From Pseudomonas putida (GTDB taxonomy: Bacteria > Pseudomonadota > Gammaproteobacteria > Pseudomonadales > Pseudomonadaceae), in NCBI RefSeq assembly GCF_004357765.1, contig NZ_SMTE01000022.1, positions 1 through 50,812 of the forward strand: a stretch of DNA of 50,812 bases, written 5' to 3'. Position numbers and translations under genes: made by a program. Of this stretch, positions 19,001 through 26,821 are shown in pieces; the first letter of the stretch is position 1; every line of letters begins with the position of its first letter. The notes beneath the pieces are model-generated. The model was not told the DNA's origin. It saw only the letters and a list, made by a program, of their open reading frames with translations, and made no database searches.

Positions 19001-21837
19001 ACCTCGTCATCACCGATGCGGGCCTTACCCTGACCGGTGTCGGCGAACCGGGCGCCACCGTCACCGTCCTCGGCGCCGGCGGCACCCCGCTGGGCACCGC
19101 AACGGTGCTGGCCAACGGCACGTTCAGCGTCAGCCTGAGCGCGGCGCAGAACGATGGGCAAGTCCTCACGGTTCGCCAGGCCGACGCCGCCAACAATGTG
19201 TCAGCCAGTGCCAGTATCACTGCTCCGGACACCACCGCGCCGACCGCCCCGACAGCCACCATCAATGCCAACGGCACCTCGATCAGCGGCGCTGGGGAAA
19301 TCGGCAGTACGGTCACCGTGCGCAACAGCGCCGGCACCCTACTGGGCACCGCCACGGTCGGCAGCAACGGTCTGTTCGTGGTCAGTCTCACAGCGGCGCA
19401 GGTGGACAATCAGGCGCTTAGCGTCACCCTCACCGATGCCGCCGGCAACACCTCCACCGCGACCGCCGTCACTGCACCGGACTTCACTCCACCAGCCGCA
19501 GCCACCAACCTGGCGCTCAGTGCCGACGGCAGCACCCTAACCGGTACTGGCGAGCCTGGCGCCACGGTGACCGTGCGCAGCGCTACCGGAACCGTCCTGC
19601 AGACCGGCACCGTGCAGCCTGACGGCAGCTTCAGCGTGACCCTGAGCCCCGCGCAGGACAACGGCCAGGTGCTGTCGGTGACGCTCACCGATCCCCGCAA
19701 CAACGTCTCCGGCAACGTCAACATCACGGCCCCTGACGTCGACGCCAACGCACCGGTGGTGGCCAGTGACAACCTGGTCACCGCCACCGTCGATCTGGCA
19801 CCGGTGGTCAGTTCGCAAAGCTATCAGGACAGCTTCACCACGCTGTTGTCCGGGTTCTCCAAGACCTACACCTGGACGGTCGGTGCCGGTACCTCGGTGG
19901 ACCCGACGCTGACACTGACCACCAGCAGCGCCCTGGCCCTGCTCGACAACACCAGCTTCACCCTGCAGGTGAAGAACGCCGCCGGTGCCTGGGTGACGCT
20001 GGCCACCGGCGACAGCCAGGGTCTGCTCGACCTGATCCTGCTTCCCCTTGGCCAAGGTGTTCGCGTCGACATCGGCGAACTGCTGGCTGGCGAGTATCGT
20101 CTGACCGTCGCCAGCGGTGGCATCGGCTTGCTGACCACGGTGACCACCACCCTGGACATCGAGACCACCAGCCAGACCCAGTTCACCGGCACCGGCACGC
20201 CGACCACCGGTAACGTGATCACCGATGCTGGCACCGATGGCACCACCGATAGCCTTGGCCCGGACAGCGGTGCCGTGCTGCAGGTACTGAAGAACGGCAG
20301 TTACGTTTCCGCCGGTAGCGCCACCACGGTGCAAGGCCAGTACGGTACCTTGGTGATCAGCGCCGATGGCAGCTACACCTACACCCCCAACGGCAGCCCA
20401 AGCAGCGTCGGCAAGGTGGACGTGTTCAGCTACCAACTGCTGCACGCCAACGGCGCGAGCGACACCGCCACCCTCTACGTGCGCATCGACAGTCCCCAGG
20501 CGACCGAGGTGTGGAGCGACAGCAACCTGAGCGCGCCGGCCACCGTGGTGGACGCCGTCAACGACGTCAGCAGCACCGATATCACGTTGGTCAATCATGA
20601 AACCACCAGCAGCGCGACCCTGGGCAACCTGACGCTACCCTTGATCGGCTCCAGACAGGCCACCTACAGCACGTCGGTGGCGGCCGATACCACAGCCGAC
20701 CTGCAAGTGGTGCTCAACTCCACCAGCCTCCTGTCGCTACTGAATGGCGCCACCATCGAGCTGCTCAAGCTCAACCCCGCCACCGGGCAGTATGTGTTGG
20801 TGCAGAGCGTACAAGGGAGCTCACTGGCCAGCCTGGGAACCAACGCTGCGGGCTACACGTTCCAAGACCAGGCAGCCGGCACCTATCAAATTCGCGTCAC
20901 CGCCAGCGGTATTGGCCTGGCCAGCACGCTCACCACCAGCCTCAACACCACCACCACCTACAACAACCAGTTCGACGTCGGCAGCTACACCGCGGTGAAC
21001 GGCAACTTGCTGACCGATGGCAGCGGTGCCGACAACCTCGGCTCGACTCTCACGGTTCTGAGCGTCCTGGTGGCAGCCAACACCTATGCCATTCCCGGAC
21101 AGAACGGTGTATCGGTCGCCGGCCAGTACGGCACCCTGCTGGTACAAGCCGATGGCAGCTACACCTACACCCTCAACAGCGGCCTGACCTCATCGGTGAT
21201 CGGCCAGCACGAAACCTTCACCTACGAGTTGACCCACCCCAACGGCACCACCGACACCGCCACGCTCACCATCAACCTGGACAACGCCGCCAGCGTCACG
21301 GCCTTCACCTCGCTGCTCGCCGACACCGGCGATGACAGTGCGGCGTTAGCCAGCGTGGCCGCGGCAGCGTCCAGCGAGGTGATCGCCGGCACGGACGGCA
21401 ACGATCACCTCGACGGCAGCCAGGGCGGTGCCGTCACCCTGCAGGGCGGGGCCGGCGATGACACGCTGGTGGTGGTCGACCAGAACTTCGTCAGCGTCGA
21501 TGGCGGCACCGGCACCGATACGCTGTTGTGGGGCGGCGCGGCGGCGAGCATCGACCTCGGCAATCTGGTCGGGCGCGTCCACGACATCGAAGTCATCGAC
21601 CTCAACGACACCAGTTCGGTGGCCCTGACGCTCAATCTCGCCGATGTGGTGGCGATCACCGAAAGCGGCAAGGACATCCTGGTGATCAAAGGAGACGACA
21701 ACGATTCGGTGCACATGACCGATGACTGGACCTTGGTCGGCAACCAAACCGCGGACGGCATCGACTATACCCAATACACGGCCCAGGAGGATCCGAGCCA
21801 TCACCTGTGGGTGCAGAACGGCATCCATGTGGTTTGA
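10060..21837 (+). CDS. lapF: Giant repetitive surface adhesin, LapF-like
   Basis: This 3925-residue biofilm adhesin is exported by the type I system encoded just downstream. The ATG at 10060 is preceded by GGGAG; the frame stays open 22 codons earlier, but those lack a ribosome site. Residues 1-119 resemble the prefix domain of BapA-type adhesins. Residues 120-140 are hydrophobic and Ala-rich, followed by a Gly-rich linker (141-155). About 36 Ig-like repeats of roughly 85 residues fill 156-3226. Two copies of a further beta module, each with an ADGSYTYT motif, occupy about 3227-3484 and 3494-3747. The C-terminus (from about 3773) has short GxxGxDxLxG-type calcium motifs and an uncleaved type I secretion signal. 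The position between norR and the exporter genes matches lapF of P. putida, which is longer (about 64 repeats, from memory). The symbol rests mainly on synteny. Confidence 0.88.
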   Translation: MDNIVVADKQTAVATQNAWGNISLNSPGVVQMPVAPDQVATVTRRGQDLIVTLKSGEKVTVGNFFAVDQAGTASDMVFVGEDGTLWHANYDAEAFTGFTFDEVDSLDELVAGVGTAGDAMPTWAIAGLGLLGVGGAAAAAGGGGGGGGGGGSGGGDTEAPATPIDLLVSPDGLRLTGRGEPGSTVNIRDAAGNLIGTGIVGADGRFEVTLDPPQVNGENLDVTLTDDAGNVSAPGNVAAPDITAPDAPTDLVINDSGTTLTGRAEPGSTVQVRGANGALLGSAVAGADGTFSITLQPPQTDGQALQVTAEDAAGNTSTGAAITAPDDGTGNPPDTTPPDAPTDLAVSADGSRLTGRAEPGSTVRVLGADGSELGRGIAGANGVFSITLDPPQIDGEQLSVTATDSAGNVSQAASITAPDSTQPVDTTAPEPASDLVISGDGRTLSGRGEAGTTVRVLNDQGQVLATGTVQADGTFTLQLPSAVTDGSTLQVTLTDAAGNVSLSSPVSAPDLLAPAQPEGLILTDGTTLTGRAEPGTRVEVRDANGTLIGSTVVNADGSFSLTLDPAQANGQPLAVTVTDAAGNSSAPLNFTAPDITPPADVSDLQVDIGTQQVGGRGEPGATVQVRDSAGNLIGSGTVAANGTFVIALDTPVVAGESLQVVQSDAAGNTSDPVSVTVPATALPASPDNLVLAGDGTSISGTAPAGSVVEVRDANGNVLGSVTVGAGGGFTIGLTPAQANGEVLDVVAIDGGVSSLPTLVTAPDITAPAEATDLVLANDGVTLTGHGEVGATVQVTDAQGNVLGSAVVQSNGTFTVILSPAQTDGQMLDVVLRDAAGNSSSASLTAPDLDGPLQPTDLAVGGNGTVVTGTGQSGSTVTVRDADGNELGSAVVGADGSFQVSLDPPQRNGETLTVDASDSAGNSSGAVNITAPDSTPPQAVTTPTIDDTGTTVSGTGEPGATVIVRAPDGTELGSAVADGDGSFTVTLDPPQTNGEALTVEQRDTAGNVSAAVELPAPDTQAPDAPTGVALSADGATLTGTGEPGAQVQVVGDGGVPLGTAVVQPDGSFSVTLSPPQLNGQTISVSQTDGAGQTSDSSAVIARDVQAPDPAQGLSLTGGGSVLTGQGEPNSTLEVRNAAGDLLGEGQVDGDGNFSITLNPAQANGEVISVVLSDAAGNASPSATLTAPDTTGPAAPGGLNVSADGTSLQGTGEVGATVEVRDADGNLIGSVTIPAGGSFQVALDPAQVDGRSLTVSLTDATGNAGGSATTTAPDLTPPATPTDLEVTNTAGVTTVTGNAPGATEVTVTGPDGTPITVPVNADGSFSVDLDTPLSNGETVTVVVSDEAGNTTLPTTVTAPDTTPPAEPTNVAVSPDGTLVGGGAEPGTTVIVRDPVDDSERGSAVVGPDGTFVIPVQPPIANGETVEVVVRDAADNETVVAVTGPDGTEVATPTDLTISDDGFLLTGQGTVGSLITVTSGGTTLGTATVGSDGIFRVFFANAQLNAQTLQVSARASADGKPSLPATVVADDTTAPDAPTNVTIDRSGTTVTGRGEVGATVSVTDAQGTLLGTATVGSDGLFSITLDPVQANAQNLVITQADAAGNVSLAATVLAPDLQAPQAASGVTLNDAATVVSGQGEAGSTVTVRDASGAVLATGTVNQSGQFQITLPSAQTSGSPLQVTLTDAAGNTSAPSNLATPDRTPPAAVTDTVLSGDGRQLSGSGEVGATVQVRDAAGTVLGTATVGADGRFTVTFDTPQASGQALGVTQVDAAGNTSPAVNVSTPDLTAPDPLTNLVLNNNGLTLTGLGEAGATVTVRGPDGTIIGTGLIAANGSFTLTLDSAQLNAQRLSVTQTDAGNNTSSPTQVIAPDFTPPAAPTDLALASSGLQLSGMAEAGSTVIVRDAAGTVLGTATAAANGTFQVTLNDAQTNGQVLSVTATDAAGNVSPSTAYSAADTTAPVAVAGLAVSADGATLTGNGEAGATVTVRDADGNALGTATVGADGRFSVTLAPPANAGDSLSVVQADAADNASPAQTITAPGALAPDIPDDLALSADGLVVSGTGSAGSTVNVYGPNGVLLGTSTVGNDGTFSVTLDSAQANGEVLQVNAVGTDGSASLPATLQAPDTTAPQPLTQLALSADGLVLSGHGEPGATVAVVGEGGIALGNAVVGADGTFSVDLDPAQLNGELLSASQTDGAGNESNSVNLTAPDRVAPEAADNLAFSGGGSLLGGTGEAGASVRVVASDGSELGTAVVRGDGTFQVTLSPPLANGQTVQVILADGAGNQSSATAITAPDTTPPAAVTELAIASDGATITGRGEPGATVVVSNPDGDEIGTAVVDANGAFTLTLDPALSNAELLSVVQSDAAGNASAVATLQTPDFTPPAALTNVIINADGSVVSGQGEAGATVTVTDPDGVVIGTTTVLADGSFRVELDPPQINQQVLSVQQADPPGNISPAVTVDAPDLTPPEPATQLRLSADGTQLSGTGEAGTTVTVYLGSVAIGTAVVGANGSFVVTLDDPQVNGEQLQITLEDASGNISPISTLTAADITPPEAVTATLNANGTQLSGSGEPGARLVVMNDRGDMVGEGQIDADGTFVLNLTTPQIDGQILSIIARDATGNPSTPLEVTAPDLTAPDAPVVTAVTNDGTLLTGTGEVGSTVTVYAPDGSELGSIVVPAGGTFEVALDPAQNNGQVLTVIATDGAGNDSMPATFQTEDTSPPAPVTELAINSSYTVLTGRGEPNATVTVSDGTSTLGTATVDANGFFQVTLDAAVAPGTTLEVTQADAAGNGSEVQTYDTPLVPPPDAPFNVQLAADGLTLTGEAAVGVTVNAYDADGNLIGTGLANPLDGSFTLQLDSAQLNGEVLTVRAVDLLSGAESEPVVIQAADITAPDDPVVTALSANGLVLTGTGEAGATVTVTGPGNVVLGTAVVNAGGGFTVNLSSAQLNGQVLGVSQTDAANNASGSTSFTAPDVQAPAAPTNLVITDAGLTLTGVGEPGATVTVLGAGGTPLGTATVLANGTFSVSLSAAQNDGQVLTVRQADAANNVSASASITAPDTTAPTAPTATINANGTSISGAGEIGSTVTVRNSAGTLLGTATVGSNGLFVVSLTAAQVDNQALSVTLTDAAGNTSTATAVTAPDFTPPAAATNLALSADGSTLTGTGEPGATVTVRSATGTVLQTGTVQPDGSFSVTLSPAQDNGQVLSVTLTDPRNNVSGNVNITAPDVDANAPVVASDNLVTATVDLAPVVSSQSYQDSFTTLLSGFSKTYTWTVGAGTSVDPTLTLTTSSALALLDNTSFTLQVKNAAGAWVTLATGDSQGLLDLILLPLGQGVRVDIGELLAGEYRLTVASGGIGLLTTVTTTLDIETTSQTQFTGTGTPTTGNVITDAGTDGTTDSLGPDSGAVLQVLKNGSYVSAGSATTVQGQYGTLVISADGSYTYTPNGSPSSVGKVDVFSYQLLHANGASDTATLYVRIDSPQATEVWSDSNLSAPATVVDAVNDVSSTDITLVNHETTSSATLGNLTLPLIGSRQATYSTSVAADTTADLQVVLNSTSLLSLLNGATIELLKLNPATGQYVLVQSVQGSSLASLGTNAAGYTFQDQAAGTYQIRVTASGIGLASTLTTSLNTTTTYNNQFDVGSYTAVNGNLLTDGSGADNLGSTLTVLSVLVAANTYAIPGQNGVSVAGQYGTLLVQADGSYTYTLNSGLTSSVIGQHETFTYELTHPNGTTDTATLTINLDNAASVTAFTSLLADTGDDSAALASVAAAASSEVIAGTDGNDHLDGSQGGAVTLQGGAGDDTLVVVDQNFVSVDGGTGTDTLLWGGAAASIDLGNLVGRVHDIEVIDLNDTSSVALTLNLADVVAITESGKDILVIKGDDNDSVHMTDDWTLVGNQTADGIDYTQYTAQEDPSHHLWVQNGIHVV
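10525..19737 (+). repeat. About 36 tandem Ig-like repeats
   Basis: By reading the translation I count 36 units averaging 85 residues. Each begins near APxxLxxSxDG, continues TGxGExGxTVxVxD and ends DAAGNxSxxxxxxAPD. DNA identity between units is clearly lower than protein identity, so they are old rather than recently duplicated. Unit 14 (about 13890-14130) is the most divergent, having lost the GExGxTV core. Unit 32 (about 18475-18720) has a short insertion before the GSFTL strand. Longer linkers separate units 2-3 and 3-4. Confidence 0.85.
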
Positions 21838-21849
21838 AGTCGCCGCAAC

Positions 21850-21871
21850 CCGCCGGGCGCACGCCCGGCGG
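21850..21871 (+). other. GC-rich hairpin between adhesin and exporter genes
   Basis: CCGCCGGGC (21850-21858) pairs with GCCCGGCGG (21863-21871), nine perfect pairs with a four-base loop, 12 bp after the adhesin stop. No T run follows. It may attenuate or process the transcript so that the exporter is made at a different level from the adhesin, or protect an mRNA end. Confidence 0.6.
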
Positions 21872-21899
21872 CAGGGAAGCACAGCAGTAAGGGAATGAT

Positions 21900-23339
21900 G
21901 TGAAGCGAAGCAATCCGCTGTCACCGCTGTTGCTGGGAGCCTGCGGGCTCCTGGCCCTCAGTTCCACCTTGAGCCTGCCGGCAACGGCAGATGATGACAT
22001 CGACCCACAACTGCGCACCATCGGGCCTTCGCTGCTACGCGACGCGCCCGATGCCGTCCCGGCCCGTCCACCCTCAGGACAGGCCGCCGACCATGGTGAC
22101 CGCCTGGGTCTGGCCGAGGCGGTGCTTGCCGCCGCGCAGTGGCACCCGAGCGTTGCCGAAGCCATCGGCAATCTCTACAAGCAAGGCGAAGGCATCACCG
22201 TCGCCCGCGCTGGCTATTATCCGCAGTTGAGTGGCGGCCTGCGTGCCGGCTACGACACCGGCAACGGCAGTGACCGCGGCAGCCAGGCGCTGAATCTGTC
22301 GCTCAAACAGATGCTCTATGATTTCGGCAAAGTCGACAGTGCGGTGGATGCTGCACGTGCCGCTGCTGCCCGGGCCCAGGCCAACATTCTGCTGGTGATC
22401 GACGAACTGGCCCGCGATACCGCCTACGCCTGGATCGAAACCCGGCGCTACGAACAGCTGATGGTGATCGCTCGCGAGCAGATCCGTGGCGTCGGCGAGA
22501 TCGCCGGCATGGCCCGGCAGCGCAGCGACATGGGCGCCAGCACTCGCAGCGACAGGGTCCAGGCCGAGTCCCGCGTCGAAGCCGCACGCGCCACTCTGGA
22601 AGAGTACCAGGCGCAGTACGAACGCTGGCGCTCGACCCTGGCGGCCCTGCTTGGGCGGGTCACCCCTCCGGCCCTGGCCGAGGAAGCCCCACCGGAGCTG
22701 GGCGGCGCCTGCAAACGTCCGGCCGCCGGCGACGACCGCCTGCCGGCCGTGCTCATGGCCCTTGCCCAGCGCGCCCAGTCCAAGGCCGAACTGGCCCAGG
22801 CCAAGGCCGAGGCCTACCCCACCCTGTCGCTGCAGCCGCAGGTCAACCATTACCTGGACAACGACTATGATCGCGACAACCGCCGCCTCGATCGTACCCA
22901 GGCCGGTATCTATCTGAATCTGGAGGTGCCGATCTACCAGGGTGGCGCCATCAATGCCCGAGCGCGGGCCGCCGGCCATGCCCTGAGCAGCGCCGACTCC
23001 GCCGAAGATGCCGCTCGCCTGCAGGCGCGACGCGGCTTGGCCGAGGCCATGGCGCAGACCTCCGGCCTCGGGCGACGCCTGCGCTCGCTGGAAGCGCGCC
23101 AGGTGAGCATCCAGGAAGCCCGCGTACTCTATGGCCGGCAATACCTTGACCTGGGCACCCGGCCGCTGCTCGACCTGCTCAACGCCGAACAGGAAATCTA
23201 CCAGTCCCGCTTCGACCTCGCCGGCACGCGTTCCGATCTGCTGCGCCTGGATGTCGACTGCCTTTACAACACCGGGGCCCTGCGCACCGCCTTCGGGCTC
23301 GAAGGGCGCAACCTGCAAGGTGTGGAGATCGAGCCATGA
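21900..23339 (+). CDS. Type I secretion outer-membrane protein, TolC family
   Basis: This 479-residue outer-membrane channel subunit completes the type I secretion system of the adhesin. It starts with GTG at 21900 after AAGGGA with normal spacing. A signal peptide covers about residues 1-30 (hydrophobic core, then AxA before an acidic stretch). The rest has the duplicated long-helix pattern of TolC proteins, rich in Ala, Arg, Glu and Gln, with a conserved GGxxxxxxxAG-type turn near residue 350. Its stop overlaps the next start as ATGA, so the three exporter genes are translationally coupled. The order adhesin, OMP, ABC, HlyD is that of the lapF cluster. Confidence 0.92.
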   Translation: MKRSNPLSPLLLGACGLLALSSTLSLPATADDDIDPQLRTIGPSLLRDAPDAVPARPPSGQAADHGDRLGLAEAVLAAAQWHPSVAEAIGNLYKQGEGITVARAGYYPQLSGGLRAGYDTGNGSDRGSQALNLSLKQMLYDFGKVDSAVDAARAAAARAQANILLVIDELARDTAYAWIETRRYEQLMVIAREQIRGVGEIAGMARQRSDMGASTRSDRVQAESRVEAARATLEEYQAQYERWRSTLAALLGRVTPPALAEEAPPELGGACKRPAAGDDRLPAVLMALAQRAQSKAELAQAKAEAYPTLSLQPQVNHYLDNDYDRDNRRLDRTQAGIYLNLEVPIYQGGAINARARAAGHALSSADSAEDAARLQARRGLAEAMAQTSGLGRRLRSLEARQVSIQEARVLYGRQYLDLGTRPLLDLLNAEQEIYQSRFDLAGTRSDLLRLDVDCLYNTGALRTAFGLEGRNLQGVEIEP

Positions 23340-25504
23340 ACGATACCGTCAAACTGGCCCAGGCCGCACAGGCGCCGAGCGCCGAGCACCTGCTGGCCGA
23401 ACGTCCCGATCTCGGGCCGTGGCTGGAAGTGATGCTGCAGGTCGCTCACCACTACCGCCTCGATGTGTCGCCCCAGCGTATCCGCCTGGCCGCAGTCGAG
23501 GACGCCCGTCCATTGGACGAAATCCTTCGGCACATGGCCCGCCAGGCCGGCCTCACCCTGCGCTTCGTGCGCTATGAGGCCAAAGCGCTGCGCCAATGGC
23601 GCACGCCGCTGGTATTGGAGCTGGACGATGGACAGCTGGCCAGCGTCGAGGCAGTCACCGAAGAAAACGAACTGGCCGTGGTCTTCGCCGGCGACCAGGG
23701 CCTGACCTCGCGCCTGCCTCGCCAGGCACTGGAAGGACGTATCGTGCGCGTGGCGTTGATGCGTCCGGCACGCCCGCTGCGCGACGTGCGCACCGACGAC
23801 TACACCGCGCCCTACGACCGCCATTGGTTCGCCCGCATCGTGTTGCGCGATCTGCGCCCCTATGGCCAGGTGATGGTCGCATCCTTGGTGGCCAACGTGC
23901 TGGCCCTGGCTGGCGTGCTGTTTTCAATGCAGGTCTACGATCGGGTGATTCCCGCCGAGTCGCTGCCGACCCTGTACGTGCTGTTCGGTGGCGTGGTGCT
24001 GGCGTTGGTGTTCGACTTCAGCATGCGCCTGCTGCGCCTGAAGGTCACCGATCTGCTCGGCAAACGTGCCGACCTGCGCGTCTCCGACCTGGTCTATGGC
24101 CATGCCCTGCGCCTGCGCAACTCGGTGCGTCCGAAGTCCACGGGCTCGTTCATCTCGCAATTGCGCGAGCTGGAGTCGATCCGCGACCTGATCACCTCGA
24201 GCACCGCCACGGCCCTGGCCGACCTGCCGTTCTTCCTGCTGTTCCTGTTCGTATTCTGGCTGATCGGTGGGGTGCTGGTCCTGATCCCGGTCGTGGCGTT
24301 GCTGGCCATGATCCTGCCTGGGCTGCTGGCGCAGCGGCGCCTGGCGCGCCTGGCCAACGCGTCGATGCGCGAGTCGGCGCTGCGCAACGCCATGTTGGTG
24401 GAGAGCATCCAGGGCCTGGACGAAATCAAGGCGCTGCAGGCCGAAGCGCGTTTCGAGCGCCAGTGGAACCAGTACAACGCGGCCTGCGCACACACCAACC
24501 TGCGCCTTCGCACCCTCACCAACGGCTTGGTGACCTGGACCCAGAACGTCCAGGGGGCAGTGTTCGCCGTGGTGATCGTGATTGGCGCGCCGATGGTCAT
24601 CGCCGGTGATCTGACCACCGGTAGCCTGGTAGCCGCCTCTATGCTGTCGTCACGGATGATGGCGCCGCTGGCGCAGCTGACCCACGTGCTGACCCGTTGG
24701 CAACAGGCCAAGGTAGCCTTGCAAGGGCTGGACAAGCTCATGCAGTCACCGGTCGATCATCCCGAGGGCGAGGCCCGCGTGCACCTGCCGGCGATTCGTG
24801 GCGAGTATGCGCTGCGCCAGGCCAATTTCCGCTACAGCGAAGAAACCCCGCCGGTGCTGAGCATCGGCCAACTGGACATCAAGCCGGGCGAACGCATTGC
24901 CGTGCTGGGGCGCAACGGCGCCGGCAAGTCGACCCTGTTGCAAGCCCTGGGCGGCGCCATGGACCTGGTGGAAGGTGACGTCACCCTGGACGGTATCGCC
25001 CTGGCCCACCTCGACCCAGCCGACCTGCGCCGCGACGTCGGCCTGCTACCGCAATATGCCCGTCTGTTCCATGGCACCTTGCGGGAAAACCTCACCCTTG
25101 GTGCTGGCCAGGCCAGCGATCAGGAACTGGTCGCAGCGTTGGCCGCTACCGGTGCCCTGGACTTCGTGCGGCGCCTGCCCAAAGGCATGGACCATCTGAT
25201 CCTCGAAGGTGGCCTGGGCTTGTCCGGCGGACAGCGTCAGGCCCTGGTGCTGTCACGTCTGCTGGTCCGCCAACCGCAGGTGCTGCTGCTGGACGAGCCC
25301 ACCGCGTCGCTGGACGACATGACCGAGCGCAAGCTGCTCGATAACCTCGAACGCTTCTGCCAGGGACGGACCCTGGTGATCGCCACCCATCGCCTCAGCG
25401 TGTTGCAACGGGTGGACCGGATCATCGTGCTCGATGGTGGGCGCATCGTCGTCGATGACCTGCGCGATGCCGCGTTGGCCAAGCTGCAAGGAGGCCAGGC
25501 ATGA
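23336..25504 (+). CDS. Type I secretion ABC transporter, LapB/LssB type
   Basis: This 722-residue inner-membrane exporter powers adhesin secretion. The N-terminal domain (about 20-135) resembles C39 peptidases but lacks a catalytic Cys in the usual place, so it is a C39-like docking domain, as in exporters of RTX adhesins. Six membrane helices occupy about 165-460. The ATPase domain has Walker A GRNGAGKST near 525, signature LSGGQRQA near 628, Walker B VLLLDEP near 650 and the H-loop in ATHRLS. The Walker A has Ala where most relatives have Ser, still within the GxxGxGKS/T consensus. It overlaps its neighbours by four bases on both sides, giving fixed stoichiometry with TolC and HlyD partners. 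Confidence 0.94.
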   Translation: MNDTVKLAQAAQAPSAEHLLAERPDLGPWLEVMLQVAHHYRLDVSPQRIRLAAVEDARPLDEILRHMARQAGLTLRFVRYEAKALRQWRTPLVLELDDGQLASVEAVTEENELAVVFAGDQGLTSRLPRQALEGRIVRVALMRPARPLRDVRTDDYTAPYDRHWFARIVLRDLRPYGQVMVASLVANVLALAGVLFSMQVYDRVIPAESLPTLYVLFGGVVLALVFDFSMRLLRLKVTDLLGKRADLRVSDLVYGHALRLRNSVRPKSTGSFISQLRELESIRDLITSSTATALADLPFFLLFLFVFWLIGGVLVLIPVVALLAMILPGLLAQRRLARLANASMRESALRNAMLVESIQGLDEIKALQAEARFERQWNQYNAACAHTNLRLRTLTNGLVTWTQNVQGAVFAVVIVIGAPMVIAGDLTTGSLVAASMLSSRMMAPLAQLTHVLTRWQQAKVALQGLDKLMQSPVDHPEGEARVHLPAIRGEYALRQANFRYSEETPPVLSIGQLDIKPGERIAVLGRNGAGKSTLLQALGGAMDLVEGDVTLDGIALAHLDPADLRRDVGLLPQYARLFHGTLRENLTLGAGQASDQELVAALAATGALDFVRRLPKGMDHLILEGGLGLSGGQRQALVLSRLLVRQPQVLLLDEPTASLDDMTERKLLDNLERFCQGRTLVIATHRLSVLQRVDRIIVLDGGRIVVDDLRDAALAKLQGGQA

Positions 25505-26685
25505 GCAACCACGAACTACCCGCCTCGTACCTCGATGGCCAGGACGACCAGGCGGTGTTGCGTGCCGGTCGCATCATCAGCATCTGCGCTGTCATGCTCG
25601 CCGCATTTCTGGGCTGGGCCGCCTGGTTCGAGGTGACCGAGGTGTCCACCGGCACCGGCAAGGTGATACCCAGTTCCCGCGAACAGGTGATCCAGTCGTT
25701 CGAAGGCGGCATCGTCGCCGAGATGAACGTGGCCGAGGGCGACCTGGTCGAGCGCGGCCAGGTCCTCGCCCAGCTCGATCCGACCAAGACCGCCTCCAGC
25801 GTGGGCGAAAGCGAGGCCAAGTATCGCGCTGCCACGGCCAGCGTGGCGCGCCTGCGCGCCGAAGTCACCGGCAAGCCGCTGAGCTTTCCCGACAGCCTGC
25901 GCGATTCACCCGAGCTGATCGAGACCGAAACCGCCCTGTACCAGACTCGTCGTCGCGGCTTGGAACAGACCCTTGCCGGCATCGAGGACTCGTTGCGGCT
26001 GGTGCGCAGCGAGCTGCAGATCACCGAGAACCTGGCCAAGATGGGAGCTTCGAGCCGGGTCGAGGTGATCCGCCTGAACCGCCAACGCTCGGAGTTGGAG
26101 CTCAAGGCCAACGAAGCCCGCTCCGACTACATGGTGCGCGCCCGCGAAGACCTGGCCAAAGCCAGTGCCGAGGCCGACAGTCTGGCCGAGGTGATCCGCG
26201 GGCGCAGCGATTCGCTGACGCGCTTGACCCTGCGCTCGCCAGTGCGCGGCATCGTCAAGGACATCGAAGTCAACACCCTGGGCGGGGTGGTGCAACCCGG
26301 TGGCCAGGTGATGAAGATCGTACCGATGGACGAGCGCCTGCTGATCGAAACCCGCATCGCCCCCCGCGACATCGCCTTCATCCATCCCGATCAGGCGGCC
26401 AAGGTGAAGATCAGTGCCTACGACTATTCGGTGTACGGTGGTCTGGATGGCAAGGTGGTGGGGATCTCGCCCGATACCCTGCAGGACGAAGTGAAGCCGG
26501 AAATCTACTACTACCGAGTGTTCATCCGCACCGAACAGGACAGCCTGCAGAACAAGGCCGGCAAACGCTTTTCGATCGTCCCAGGGATGGTCGCCACGGT
26601 AGATATCCGTACTGGCGAGAAGACCATTCTTGATTACCTGATCAAGCCATTGAACCGGGCCAGGGAGGCGCTGCGCGAGCGGTAG
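25501..26685 (+). CDS. Type I secretion membrane-fusion protein, HlyD family
   Basis: This 394-residue adaptor links the ABC transporter to the outer-membrane channel. A short cytoplasmic tail is followed by one membrane helix (about 22-43), a lipoyl half-motif (about 60-85), a long coiled-coil hairpin rich in Arg and Glu (about 90-245), the second lipoyl half and a beta-barrel domain with the VDIRTGxKT end typical of LapC/HlyD proteins. The ATG overlaps the stop of the ABC gene. It ends the exporter operon; 135 bp of G-rich DNA separates it from cheV. Confidence 0.94.
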   Translation: MSNHELPASYLDGQDDQAVLRAGRIISICAVMLAAFLGWAAWFEVTEVSTGTGKVIPSSREQVIQSFEGGIVAEMNVAEGDLVERGQVLAQLDPTKTASSVGESEAKYRAATASVARLRAEVTGKPLSFPDSLRDSPELIETETALYQTRRRGLEQTLAGIEDSLRLVRSELQITENLAKMGASSRVEVIRLNRQRSELELKANEARSDYMVRAREDLAKASAEADSLAEVIRGRSDSLTRLTLRSPVRGIVKDIEVNTLGGVVQPGGQVMKIVPMDERLLIETRIAPRDIAFIHPDQAAKVKISAYDYSVYGGLDGKVVGISPDTLQDEVKPEIYYYRVFIRTEQDSLQNKAGKRFSIVPGMVATVDIRTGEKTILDYLIKPLNRAREALRER

Positions 26686-26821
26686 CGGATGGGGTGGGGG
26701 TTGTGGGGGCGCTCGATATCTGCAACCCCATAACTCCCCAGCGCACTCCCCGCGCACAAGCCTAAAGCCCACCCGATCCAGGCCGATAACCCTTTATTCC
26801 CCGACTCCCACGAAGGTCACC

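Noticed and set aside
10326-19409. Many long antisense frames opposite the adhesin repeats (for example 13852-16122 and 11500-13200)
   Set aside because: They follow from the GC-rich repetitive codon pattern; their products are themselves repeats of the shadow frame and lack starts with ribosome sites.
26683-26712. G-rich run between the exporter and cheV as a G-quadruplex
   Set aside because: Only three runs of four or more G, so a stable structure is doubtful.
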